DNA of 64,000 nucleotides from Ruminiclostridium papyrosolvens DSM 2782 (GTDB lineage Bacteria > Bacillota > Clostridia > Acetivibrionales > DSM-1351): contig NZ_CP119677.1 in assembly GCF_029318685.1 (NCBI RefSeq), forward strand, positions 558,001-622,000, given 5' to 3'. Below are positions 43,311-51,487 of this stretch, piece by piece; within the stretch, counting starts at the first letter, position 1, and every line of letters begins with the position of its first letter. Position numbers and translations under genes: made by a program. The notes under the pieces are model-generated. The model was not told the origin of the DNA. It was given only the letters and a program-made list of their open reading frames with translations, and searched no databases.

Positions 43311-43877
43311 ATGACAGCTGTTGAATTAGAAAAGGTAAGAAATGCTATTAAGGGTAATAAAAATGCTTTTGCTGAATTAATGGATGAAAGAAAAAAGGAC
43401 ATATACAGAATAGCTTTCATTTATGTTAAGAATAATTTAGATGCGATGGACTTATTCCACGATACTGTATACAATGCTTTTGCTACGATAAAAAAGCTTA
43501 AAAACCCGGAATTTTTTAATACGTGGATAACAAGAATAACAATAAATTGCTGTATCAATTTTCTGAAGAAAAAAAAGAGAATAAATAAAAATGAGATTCA
43601 ATGTATTGATTCAGATGATATATACCAATATTCAGATGGTACACCTGATTTGTCTGAAGTTCTTTCTTCAAATATTGACCTGATAGAAGCAATAGAAAAA
43701 TTGGATATAAAGTTGAAGACAGTAATACTTCTTAAGTATTATCAGGATTTTACCATTAATCAAGTAGCTGAAATTGTAGAATGTCCCATTGGTACTGTTA
43801 AAACCAGACTTAATAGAGCGTTAAGCCTTTTAAGACTTGAACTGAAGGATGTTAAAGGGGGTAATTTTAATGAATAA
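43311..43877 (+). CDS. ECF-type RNA polymerase sigma factor
   Basis: 188 residues. Region 2 is ELMDERKKDIYRIAFIYVKN...DAMDLFHDTVYNAF, and region 4 is LLKYYQDFTINQVAEIVECPIGTVKTRLNRAL. Size and layout are those of ECF sigmas. Its gene overlaps the anti-sigma gene by 8 bp. The target promoters are not visible, but the HtrA gene just upstream is a candidate. Confidence 0.9.
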   Translation: MTAVELEKVRNAIKGNKNAFAELMDERKKDIYRIAFIYVKNNLDAMDLFHDTVYNAFATIKKLKNPEFFNTWITRITINCCINFLKKKKRINKNEIQCIDSDDIYQYSDGTPDLSEVLSSNIDLIEAIEKLDIKLKTVILLKYYQDFTINQVAEIVECPIGTVKTRLNRALSLLRLELKDVKGGNFNE

Positions 43878-44856
43878 CTTCAAAAAACAATGCGAAGAAA
43901 TACAGGTACCAGATGATATTGATTTTGTTTTAAAGAAAGCAATAAGAAAAGGAAGAAATGGTTTGATAACTAAAAGATTGATAACCTTTTCTATTGTGTT
44001 GTGTGTACTATTTACAAGTTTGATAGGTACAGGTTATGCATATCCTCCGGCGGCGGAAGCGTTTAAAAGTATACCATTTATTGGTTCTATATTTCAAAAA
44101 TTTACTGATAATAATCTGAAAATTGCCAGCCTAAATGGATTGACCCACTTCCCTGAACAGCAACAAACTAGGGATGGTGTGACAGTAACTCTTAAGGAAT
44201 ATTATTTTGATAGAAGCAATTTTAATTTCGGCATAGTAGTAAAAGGAAGAAATCCATATAACTTTGAAACCCATTTTACATTGTATTATAATAACAAACC
44301 CTTAAATAAAGGTAGCGGTGGAGGAAGTACTGAAATCACAAAAGACAGTTTTTACAGATTAACTGAAATGTCTTTAACAGAGACGCCTCCAGACAAATCC
44401 ACTTTAAAACTAGTTGGGACTGATAACACCGGAAAAATTAAAAAGTTTGAGTACGATATACCCATTGACTACAGTAAAGTGGACCCTTTAACCACAGAAA
44501 TTAAATTAATGAAAAATATTAAACAGGGAAATAGAACGATTATAGTTAAAAATATAATTTTTACTCCGGTTGCAACAACTATAAGCTACGAGTATACCTG
44601 TCCAAAAGACGAGCACTATAGTATGCAGTTATTTAATGAAAATGGAAGATTAGTTCAATCAAAAGGTAACGTTGGGTCGAATGTAGTTAATGGAGATTTC
44701 ACAACGTACTCATCTATTGCAACTTTTGATTCTTTAAATACTGTGCCAGAACACTTGACTCTAAATATAATAGATTCTAGTGAAAGTAAAATATTAGATA
44801 ATGTAAAAGATATTTTGTTGAGTACGAAATTAGATTTGAAGACGATTGAAAAGTAA
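43870..44856 (+). CDS. Membrane-bound anti-sigma factor-like protein (DUF4179 type)
   Basis: 328 residues from the ATG at 43870. The cytoplasmic N-terminus (QCEEIQVPDDIDFVLKKAIRKG) precedes one membrane helix (about 38-58). An extracytoplasmic domain (about 60-328) begins YPPAAEAFKSIPFIGSIFQ, as in DUF4179 anti-sigma proteins. It overlaps the sigma gene (ATGAATAA). It likely keeps the ECF sigma inactive until an external signal. Last gene before attR. Confidence 0.85.
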   Translation: MNNFKKQCEEIQVPDDIDFVLKKAIRKGRNGLITKRLITFSIVLCVLFTSLIGTGYAYPPAAEAFKSIPFIGSIFQKFTDNNLKIASLNGLTHFPEQQQTRDGVTVTLKEYYFDRSNFNFGIVVKGRNPYNFETHFTLYYNNKPLNKGSGGGSTEITKDSFYRLTEMSLTETPPDKSTLKLVGTDNTGKIKKFEYDIPIDYSKVDPLTTEIKLMKNIKQGNRTIIVKNIIFTPVATTISYEYTCPKDEHYSMQLFNENGRLVQSKGNVGSNVVNGDFTTYSSIATFDSLNTVPEHLTLNIIDSSESKILDNVKDILLSTKLDLKTIEK

Positions 44857-44921
44857 TTATTGATACTTATTAACCACGCCTATACCCACTTATATCCGTT
44901 GTTATCTTTGACTGGTACGGT

Positions 44922-44933
44922 TCGCCTCCACCA
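44922..44933 (+). repeat. attR core
   Basis: Exact copy of the last 12 bases of ssrA. To its left, read on the minus strand, the recombinase frame would continue in the excised circle (EPYQSKITTDISGYRRG, stop). To its right is host DNA with the ssrA terminator. Confidence 0.85.
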
Positions 44934-44942
44934 CAATTTGTA

Positions 44943-44970
44943 TGAAAAGCCTGATTTATCAGGCTTTTCA
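44943..44970 (+). terminator. Original ssrA terminator, displaced by the prophage
   Basis: TGAAAAGCCTGA and TCAGGCTTTTCA form a 12-bp stem with loop TTTA, 9 bp after attR. On an unoccupied chromosome this would directly follow CCA of tmRNA. Confidence 0.75.
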
Positions 44971-45230
44971 GCGTTTTACAAGTGACAAAATGGACACTAT
45001 TTTGAAGAAAAATTTCAAAATTAATGTCCTTTTTGTTTTTTAGAGAAAAGCTATGGAATACCCCCCTACATTGCTGCAATTAACTTCTTAACTGTAAGTG
45101 GTAAACCATGAGTACCTCGACTGAAGGCATCTGCCATGTGATAATTACTCCTGAATAGTTTTAGTTACAACTTTAAATACTTTTAGGAGTTTTTAAAGCA
45201 AACTTGTTGAAGTTTCAAGGAGAATTCATT

Positions 45231-45593
45231 ATGGATGCACAAAAATCAACTCATAAGTACCGACTTTCTCAGTGGGCTCCCATTATCCATGCATGCCGCA
45301 CTAGCGGAATGTCTGTAAAGGCATGGTGTCAGGAAAACAGCATTAACGAAAAACAGTTTTTTTACTGGCAACGTAGAGTTCGTGAAGAAATCAGTTCATT
45401 TTCTTCTGAATTACCGGTAGCCAAACAGAATACAGCTTTTATTCCACTTAAAGTGTTGGACAGCAAAACGTGTACCGATAAATATTTTAGTCCTGATATG
45501 GTTCTATGTATTGGCAGCTCTCGCCTTGAACTTTCAAATCAAACATCACCGGAGTTGCTTGCCAATATATTAAAGGTGCTGGGACATGTTTAA
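45231..45593 (+). CDS. tnpA: IS66 accessory protein TnpA
   Basis: 120 residues from the ATG at 45231 (AAGGAG upstream). HTH-like: YRLSQWAPIIHACRTSGMSVKAWCQ followed by NEKQFFYWQRRVR, typical of IS66 OrfA. It overlaps tnpB by 8 bp. Confidence 0.9.
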   Translation: MDAQKSTHKYRLSQWAPIIHACRTSGMSVKAWCQENSINEKQFFYWQRRVREEISSFSSELPVAKQNTAFIPLKVLDSKTCTDKYFSPDMVLCIGSSRLELSNQTSPELLANILKVLGHV

Positions 45594-45942
45594 TGATGCA
45601 ACCGGTTTTGATCAAATATACATTGCTTGCGGATATACCGACCTTCGCTGCGGAATTGATGGTCTTGCAGCCATTGTCCAAAATGAATTTAAGCTTAATC
45701 CATTTCAAAACACTCTATTTCTCTTTTGCGGGAGAAAAACAAATCGCATAAAGGCTATTTTGTGGGAGGGAGATGGATTTGTTCTTCTGTATAAACGTCT
45801 GGAAAGCGGACGGTTTCAATGGCCTCGTAGTGAAAAGGAAGCAAGATGTATCACATCCAAGCAATTCAGATGGCTTACTGAAGGATTATCTATTGATCAG
45901 CCAAAAGCAGTGAAGAAATCGTTTCCCAAGCATATTTTGTAG
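45586..45942 (+). CDS. tnpB: IS66 accessory protein TnpB
   Basis: 118 residues with the IS66 Orf2 signature: YTDLRCGIDGLAAIV, LFLFCGRKTNRIKAILWEGDGF and RFQWP. Required with TnpA and TnpC for transposition. Confidence 0.93.
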   Translation: MFNDATGFDQIYIACGYTDLRCGIDGLAAIVQNEFKLNPFQNTLFLFCGRKTNRIKAILWEGDGFVLLYKRLESGRFQWPRSEKEARCITSKQFRWLTEGLSIDQPKAVKKSFPKHIL

Positions 45943-46036
45943 TGGATAAAAGCAGGAATTTGTGAGGATTGTCCACAGATTTCAGCAATTCCCTTTTTGC
46001 GCTGTTCATGGTGTTTTTTGTATGTATGATAGTTCT

Positions 46037-47455
46037 ATGGATAAAAAATACTGTGTAAATGAATTAACTAAATACAGCAAAGCAGACATAATCAATATGT
46101 TCATCTCCTTACAGAGTGATAAGGAAAAACAGGATACAAAGATGCAGGAACTGAATCAGAAGATGGATCTGCTTTTTGAACAGTTAAGTGTATCAAAACA
46201 ACACCGGTTTGGACGTTCCTCCGAAAAAATGAAGTTTGAAGATCAAATGGAGCTCTATTTTAACGAAGCTGAAGTTTTAGCTGCTGAAAAAGTTCCTGAA
46301 CCAGAGCTGGAGGAAGTATGCCCCAAAGCCTATAAACGGAAGAAACACAAAGGAAAGCGTGAAGAAGATCTAAAGAACATTCCTGTTACAATCATAGAGC
46401 ATACACTATCTGAAGAGCAGCTTAGATCAACATTTGGTGAAAAATGGCGCCGTCTTCCTGATGAGGTATACAAAAGGCTGGCTCTTCACCCTGTCCAATT
46501 CGAAGTAGAAGAACATCATGTGGCGGTTTATTGCGGAAATGACAACCAAACCATCGTTAAGGCAAGTCGGCCAACCGACTTGCTTCGAAACAGTATTGTC
46601 ACTCCTTCACTGGAGGCAGCCATCCTAAACTCGAAGTACATCAATGCACTTCCATTAAACAGGATTGAACAGGAATTTGCCAGAAACGATGTAATGATTT
46701 CAAGACAAGTAATGGCAAACTGGACTATCCTTTGTGGAGAGAGGTATTTATCACTTTTATATGACCGTTTGCATCAGGAACTATATAAATGCAAGGTATC
46801 ACAAGCGGATGAAACCCCTGTGATTGTATCCAAAGATGGTAGAGCGACAGGATCAAAAAGTTACATGTGGGTATACCGTACAGGAAAGATGTATAATGCT
46901 CCGCCAATTATACTTTATGATTACCAGCGAACCAGAAACAGCAGCCATCCAAAGGATTTTTTAAAGAAATACCAGGGTGTATTGGTAACGGATGGCTACC
47001 AGGTATATCATCAATTAGAAAAAGAAGAATCCGGGATAACGATAGCGGGCTGTTGGAGCCATGCCAGACGACGATATGCTGATGTGGTTAAAACCATGGA
47101 CAAAGAAGCTGCAAAAAGTACACTTGCATATGCTGCATTGAGGCAAATTGCCATGATCTACAAAATCGACAATGATCTGATAGAACTTACACCGGAAGAT
47201 CGGGTCGTACAACGGCAGCTACTTGTAAAGCCACAAGTGGAGGCTTTCTTCGCATGGATAAAAAACCATAAACAAGAAGTGGCATCACAGTCAGAAACGG
47301 CAAAGGCCAATAATCTTAAGCCATATGAGTATTTTAAATACCTACTGAAGGAAATACCCCAGCATATGGATGACAAAGACTTAACTTTTTTAGATAAACT
47401 GCTTCCATGGTCAGATCAACTGCCGGAACAATGCAGAAAGCAAACTAAGCAGTAA
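46037..47455 (+). CDS. tnpC: IS66 transposase TnpC
   Basis: About 472 residues from the ATG at 46037 (frame opens earlier; no clear ribosome site). The zinc/leucine-rich N-terminus (KQHRFGRSSEKM) is followed by the DDE domain with SQADETPV, LVTDGYQVY and the GCWSHARRRY segment. Full length, no stop. A CCGCC/GGCGG terminator with T run follows at 47462-47483. Confidence 0.92.
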   Translation: MDKKYCVNELTKYSKADIINMFISLQSDKEKQDTKMQELNQKMDLLFEQLSVSKQHRFGRSSEKMKFEDQMELYFNEAEVLAAEKVPEPELEEVCPKAYKRKKHKGKREEDLKNIPVTIIEHTLSEEQLRSTFGEKWRRLPDEVYKRLALHPVQFEVEEHHVAVYCGNDNQTIVKASRPTDLLRNSIVTPSLEAAILNSKYINALPLNRIEQEFARNDVMISRQVMANWTILCGERYLSLLYDRLHQELYKCKVSQADETPVIVSKDGRATGSKSYMWVYRTGKMYNAPPIILYDYQRTRNSSHPKDFLKKYQGVLVTDGYQVYHQLEKEESGITIAGCWSHARRRYADVVKTMDKEAAKSTLAYAALRQIAMIYKIDNDLIELTPEDRVVQRQLLVKPQVEAFFAWIKNHKQEVASQSETAKANNLKPYEYFKYLLKEIPQHMDDKDLTFLDKLLPWSDQLPEQCRKQTKQ

Positions 47456-47461
47456 ATTCAG

Positions 47462-47483
47462 CCGCCTATATGGCGGTTTTTTT
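47462..47483 (+). terminator. Terminator at the end of the IS66 operon
   Basis: CCGCC-TATAT-GGCGG followed by TTTTTTT. Confidence 0.8.
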
Positions 47484-47678
47484 GATAACTGTACTCATGG
47501 TTTACCGCTTACTCTTAACTCCTACCATATTTATCGCTCTTCTTATGTTATAGGCAAGGAAACTAAGCCCCAGTTCCGCTGATGCTTTCTCTTTACCCTT
47601 ACATAACAGATAATAGGCTCCATGATACCACTTAACAGTTCCAAAAGGGTGTTCTGACAGACACATTCGTTCTTTTAT

Positions 47679-47894
47679 CTTTGCGATATCTTCTTTTATT
47701 CTAAGAACTACCTTCCTTGGGATATAATCTTTACGATCAAGGGTGTGATTAAATGGACTGAGAGGTATGTCGGCTGGCACAGGGTTAAGCTTAATACTAG
47801 GACTTCCATACATACGCACCGGAACATATTTTGTTTTAGGCCCAAAACTGACCGTTTTAGGGCTTTTCCCTCCGGTACATCTGTTCGGGCATTG
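47679..47894. repeat. 216-bp direct repeat, left copy (IS1182 fragment)
   Basis: Identical to 55773-55988 except one base (GGACTGAG here, GGATTGAG there). Part of the transposase 3' half. Flanks the defence block. Confidence 0.95.
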
Positions 47895-48051
47895 TCTGCA
47901 GGCCTCCTTACTCCCGTAAATGGTATTCTTACCTCTCATTTTAAGCTTCGCTAGAATTTTTCCAATTGGACAGGTTCCTTAAGTTCACGACATTGCCCGT
48001 TTTACGGGTGGTTTTGACTAAAAGATCATTTGTTATTGCAGTAAACTTTTG

Positions 48052-48080
48052 TTGACTAAGGATTTGTAAAGAAATAAAAT
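48052..48080 (+). promoter_or_regulatory. Promoter of the MazG/DUF2075 operon
   Basis: TTGACT (48052-48057), 17-bp spacer, TAAAAT (48075-48080), 41 bp before the MazG-like start. Confidence 0.6.
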
Positions 48081-48120
48081 AATTGGTAAATATAAATTAT
48101 ATAAACTTAAGGTGAATCGT

Positions 48121-48504
48121 ATGAGCTCAAATACAAATGATTTAGATAAAAAAACATATATTAGTGAATTGAAAGATGAAGTTAAAAAATTTTGTGAAAA
48201 TAGAGACTGGGATCAGTATCATAGTCCCAAGGATCTTGCGGTTGCAGTAATTACAGAGTCTTCAGAATTATTGGAGATTTTTAGATTTAAATCTGATTCA
48301 GAATGTGAAGAAATGCTTAGGGATGATTTGAAGAGACAAAATATCGCTGATGAACTATCAGATGTTTTATATTTTCTATTGAGGTTTGCCCAAAGGTATA
48401 ATTTTGATCTAACATCTGAATTTTTAAGGAAAATGAGATCAAATGAGGAAAAATATCCTGTTAACAAGTTCAAGGGTTCAAATAAGAAGTATTCGGAGGG
48501 CTAA
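48121..48504 (+). CDS. MazG-like nucleotide pyrophosphohydrolase
   Basis: 127 residues from the ATG at 48121 (AAGGTG upstream). The MazG/dCTPase metal sites are seen: AVITESSELLEIF (ExxE) and ADELSDVLYFLLR (ExxD). It should hydrolyse a (d)NTP to the monophosphate and PPi. It is the first gene of a putative defence operon, followed 3 bp later by a nuclease/P-loop protein. Nucleotide depletion during infection is a possible role (inference). Confidence 0.85.
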   Translation: MSSNTNDLDKKTYISELKDEVKKFCENRDWDQYHSPKDLAVAVITESSELLEIFRFKSDSECEEMLRDDLKRQNIADELSDVLYFLLRFAQRYNFDLTSEFLRKMRSNEEKYPVNKFKGSNKKYSEG

Positions 48505-48507
48505 TAA

Positions 48508-50910
48508 GTGAGACTATATTCAGGAACGACTGTACAATTTGTTAATGATAATATTCAAAATCAAATTGCAGAAAAGCTTAGAAGAAGTTTTTATGATTAT
48601 TATGGTTTTAATCCGAGCATAGGAGAGGTTCATTCATGGCAGAATTCGTTAAAGGCATTTTCACAGACGGTTCAGTATTCCGGACTTGATGATCATGGTA
48701 TTATTTTAGAATATCAGCTCCCTCTGACTTCCAAAAGATTGGATTGTCTTATATCAGGAAGAAATGTAAATGATGAAGATAATGCTGTAATAGTGGAGCT
48801 TAAGCAATGGGAAAAGTGTGAGTCCTCTGATGCTCAGAATGAAGTTTGTACATGGATAAATGGAGCCCATAGAGACATTTTGCACCCATCCGTGCAGGTT
48901 GGGCAGTACAGGCTATATTTAGAGGATACTCATACAGCATTTTATGATGGAGCAAATCCAGTACAGCTTCATTCCTGTGCGTATCTCCACAATTACCACT
49001 TCCAGGCTGATGATGCTATTTTTGATTCCAAGTTTCAACAAGTTATAAGTGAGAATCCAGTTTTTACTGCAAATGATGTTGACAAACTAAAAGATTATTT
49101 ACAGAAAAATTTAGGCAGAGGAAATGGACTGGAAGTTCTTAAAAAGATTGAGCAAAGTAAATATAGAGCAAGTAAAAAGCTTATGGACCATGTTGGAAAT
49201 GTAATAAAAGGTAATTCGGGTTATATATTGCTGGATGAACAAAAGGTTGTTTTTGATAGGGTTTTTGCAGAAGCGACACGAGGCTTTCATGACAAACAAA
49301 AATCAGTAGTAATTGTTAAAGGTGGTCCTGGAACCGGGAAATCAGTTATTGCAATAAATCTAATGGCAGACTTACTCCTAAAGGGATATAATTCTCAATA
49401 CGCTACTGGGTCACGTGCATTTACTGAAACTCTGAGAGATGTTATCGGAAGGCGAGGATCAGTTCAATTCAAGTATTTCAATAGCTATATGCAGGCTGAA
49501 AACAACGAAGTGGATGTGCTTATTTGTGATGAGGCCCATCGAATTAGAAAAACAAGTAACAACAGGTTTACTCCAGCATCAAAGAAATCAGATTTGGCTC
49601 AAATTGATGAGATTATCAGAGCGGCAAAGGTTAGCGTATTTTTTATAGATGATCGACAAGTAGTTCGCCCAGATGAGATCGGCTCAGTTGATTATATAAA
49701 AGAAAGTGCTTCTGCTCATAAATGTAAAATAATAGAGTTTGAAGAGCTAGAAACCCAATTTAGATGTAATGGCTCTGATGGTTTTATAAATTGGATAAAT
49801 AATACGTTGGGTATTAAAAGAACGGCCAATGCAATCTGGAATCAGAATGAAGAAACCTTTGATTTTAGGATATTTGATTCGCCGGAAAGCTTGGAACAAA
49901 CCATTGTTGAGAAAAATAACCAAGGTTACAAAGCACGTTTAACCGCAGGATTTTGTTGGAATTGGTCTGAAGCAAAAAACGATGGGACTCTTGTAAATGA
50001 TGTAGTAATTGGCGACTTTTCTCGGCCGTGGAACGCAAAGCCAGAAGCTAAAAAGCTTGCAGCTGATATTCCGAAAGCGACTTTGTGGGCACATCATCCT
50101 AATGGCCTAAATCAAGTAGGCTGTATCTATACAGCACAGGGGTTTGAGTTTGACTATGTAGGAGTAATCTTTGGGGAAGATCTGATCTATGATCTGGAAA
50201 AACAGGGATGGTTCGGCAATAAGAGTAAATCTGCTGATAATACAGTAAAAAGATCAAAAGAGAATTTTATTGATCTTGTAAAAAATACATATAGAGTACT
50301 TATGACTAGGGGAATGAAGGGGTGCTATGTATATTTTATGGATAAGAGCACTGAGTTGTACTTCAAGTCTAGAATTGAAAAAAGTACTTTGAAAGGTGAA
50401 TTTATTCATATAGTGCCAGATCAAGAAACAAATGGTATTTTGGAGGAAATCAATGACAATAGAAAATTTAAGGATTTTTTACCTGTTTATTCATTAAAAG
50501 CAGTAGCAACAAACTTTATTCGAGAAGAATATGTAGAACAGCTCGGCTGGATGAAAGTAAACGAACAACTGAAATTAGGAAATGATATGTTTATAGCACA
50601 GGTGGTTGGTAGGTCTATGGAGCCTACTATAAAAGACGGTGCTTTCTGCGTATTCAGATTTGAAAGGGGAGGCTCTAGAAATGGCAAGGTAGTGCTTGTT
50701 GAATCACGTCATGTATCTGATCCTGAGTCATTACAAAGCTATACAATAAAGAGGTATCGAAGTAAAAAGGTTTATCAAACAGATGGTACGTGGATACATG
50801 AAAAAATAATATTGTCCCCTGACAATATTGATTTTGAGGATATAATTCTAGAAAATGTAAATGAAGATGAGTTTAAAGTTGTTGCAGAATTTATAACTGT
50901 TCTGGATTAA
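48508..50910 (+). CDS. Fusion protein: PD-(D/E)XK-like nuclease, DUF2075 P-loop domain, S24 peptidase-like domain
   Basis: 800 residues from GTG at 48508 (GGAGGG 8 nt before). The N-terminal 110 residues carry RLDCLIS then AVIVELKQW (E-L-K), a PD-(D/E)XK-like core. The DUF2075 domain has Walker A GGPGTGKS (about 273) and DVLICDEAHR (Walker B). It also has YKARLTAGFCWNWS and a C-terminal helicase-like motif (YRVLMTRGMKG). The last 150 residues resemble LexA/S24: QVVGRSMEPTIKDG (Ser about 703) and YTIKRY (Lys). A cleavage switch fused to a helicase-nuclease is unusual. Domains were read by eye. Confidence 0.78.
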   Translation: MRLYSGTTVQFVNDNIQNQIAEKLRRSFYDYYGFNPSIGEVHSWQNSLKAFSQTVQYSGLDDHGIILEYQLPLTSKRLDCLISGRNVNDEDNAVIVELKQWEKCESSDAQNEVCTWINGAHRDILHPSVQVGQYRLYLEDTHTAFYDGANPVQLHSCAYLHNYHFQADDAIFDSKFQQVISENPVFTANDVDKLKDYLQKNLGRGNGLEVLKKIEQSKYRASKKLMDHVGNVIKGNSGYILLDEQKVVFDRVFAEATRGFHDKQKSVVIVKGGPGTGKSVIAINLMADLLLKGYNSQYATGSRAFTETLRDVIGRRGSVQFKYFNSYMQAENNEVDVLICDEAHRIRKTSNNRFTPASKKSDLAQIDEIIRAAKVSVFFIDDRQVVRPDEIGSVDYIKESASAHKCKIIEFEELETQFRCNGSDGFINWINNTLGIKRTANAIWNQNEETFDFRIFDSPESLEQTIVEKNNQGYKARLTAGFCWNWSEAKNDGTLVNDVVIGDFSRPWNAKPEAKKLAADIPKATLWAHHPNGLNQVGCIYTAQGFEFDYVGVIFGEDLIYDLEKQGWFGNKSKSADNTVKRSKENFIDLVKNTYRVLMTRGMKGCYVYFMDKSTELYFKSRIEKSTLKGEFIHIVPDQETNGILEEINDNRKFKDFLPVYSLKAVATNFIREEYVEQLGWMKVNEQLKLGNDMFIAQVVGRSMEPTIKDGAFCVFRFERGGSRNGKVVLVESRHVSDPESLQSYTIKRYRSKKVYQTDGTWIHEKIILSPDNIDFEDIILENVNEDEFKVVAEFITVLD

Positions 50911-51157
50911 GATTTGAGCTTTAAATTTCAAAAAAGAGTTACTTCGACAGAATATTGAATAAAATAGATAAGCAGGATAGGTCTTAAGTGAAGAAATCGT
51001 CCTTATTGTTAACGTACTGCTAGAATATTTTGAGTGGTTAGAAATATTATGGAATAAAATTAATCTTCTATCCAAAAAACTGGAGAATTTGAAACGGGGT
51101 ATATGTTTAAATTTAGATAGAACTAAACTTGGTATAATTTAATATAAAATTCCACAT

Positions 51158-51487
51158 ATGCAGCAACTGGGGCGTGGAATGAGGAAATGTGAAGGTAAGG
51201 AATATCTTATGGTATTTGATTTCATTGATAATGCGAATATGTTCAACACGCCATACTCAATTAATAGATTGCTGAATATCAAGGAATACAGACCAGGACA
51301 AATGGTACTGGCTCCACAAAAAAAGATGGAGCTTGACAGAGATTTGCTGGCTAAAGGAGAAAAACCGGAGATTGAATTTGTTGAGTTTAACAAACATGTG
51401 TTAAAGAAGCTTACAAAAGAAGATATTAGCTGGATAAAAAAGCATTGTGACGAAAAGTTGGAGGCATATTATGGGCGATACATTTAA
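51158..51487 (+). pseudogene. C-terminal remnant of a DEAD-box helicase/restriction-type protein
   Basis: Opens directly in helicase motif VI (QQLGRGMRKCEGKEYLMVFD) and runs to the end of a protein (109 codons); everything before motif VI is missing, and there is no ribosome site. It differs from motif VI of the next gene, so it is not a duplicate. It overlaps the next gene's start by 17 bp, so it was once the preceding gene of the operon. Confidence 0.7.

Larger units (their letters stand above)
10228..44933. mobile_element. Prophage integrated in the 3' end of ssrA (siphovirus, HK97-type head), probably defective
   Basis: A 12-bp direct repeat, TCGCCTCCACCA, marks both ends (10228-10239 and 44922-44933). 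Just right of the second copy is a T-rich hairpin that fits the displaced ssrA terminator. Inside are a serine recombinase, an ImmA-like protein, a CI/Cro switch, terminase, portal, protease, capsid, connectors, tail, holin and endolysin genes in the usual order. Several blocks are not phage genes but cargo (defence-like genes, sigma/anti-sigma). A deletion in the tail module (36639-36812) argues against production of infectious particles. Confidence 0.92.
45094..47512 (+). mobile_element. IS66-family insertion sequence, complete
   Basis: 22-bp terminal inverted repeats (45094-45115 and 47491-47512) differ at one position and begin GTAAG. They are flanked by an 8-bp direct repeat, TCTTAACT (45086-45093 and 47513-47520), the usual IS66 target duplication. 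It contains tnpA, tnpB and tnpC in order, none interrupted, so it may be active. Inserted in an IS1182 transposase gene. Confidence 0.95.
45066..47955 (-). pseudogene. IS1182-family transposase C-terminal part, interrupted by IS66
   Basis: The minus frame 47955-47513 encodes CPIGKILAKLKMRGKNTIYG and the later CPNRCTGGKSPKTVSFGPK and LSFLAYNIRRAINMVGVK. The end continues after the IS66 element at 45093 as KKLIAAM with a stop at 45066-45068. Joining across one copy of TCTTAACT restores the frame exactly. The catalytic N-terminal part is missing here; upstream of GTCPIGK an in-frame TAA marks the break. A decayed copy. Confidence 0.85.

Noticed and set aside
44870-45079. Minus-strand open frame across attR ending in GYRRG
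   Set aside because: It is the alternative 3' end of the recombinase seen in the excised form joined by chance to IS1182/host sequence; no ribosome site, not a gene by itself.
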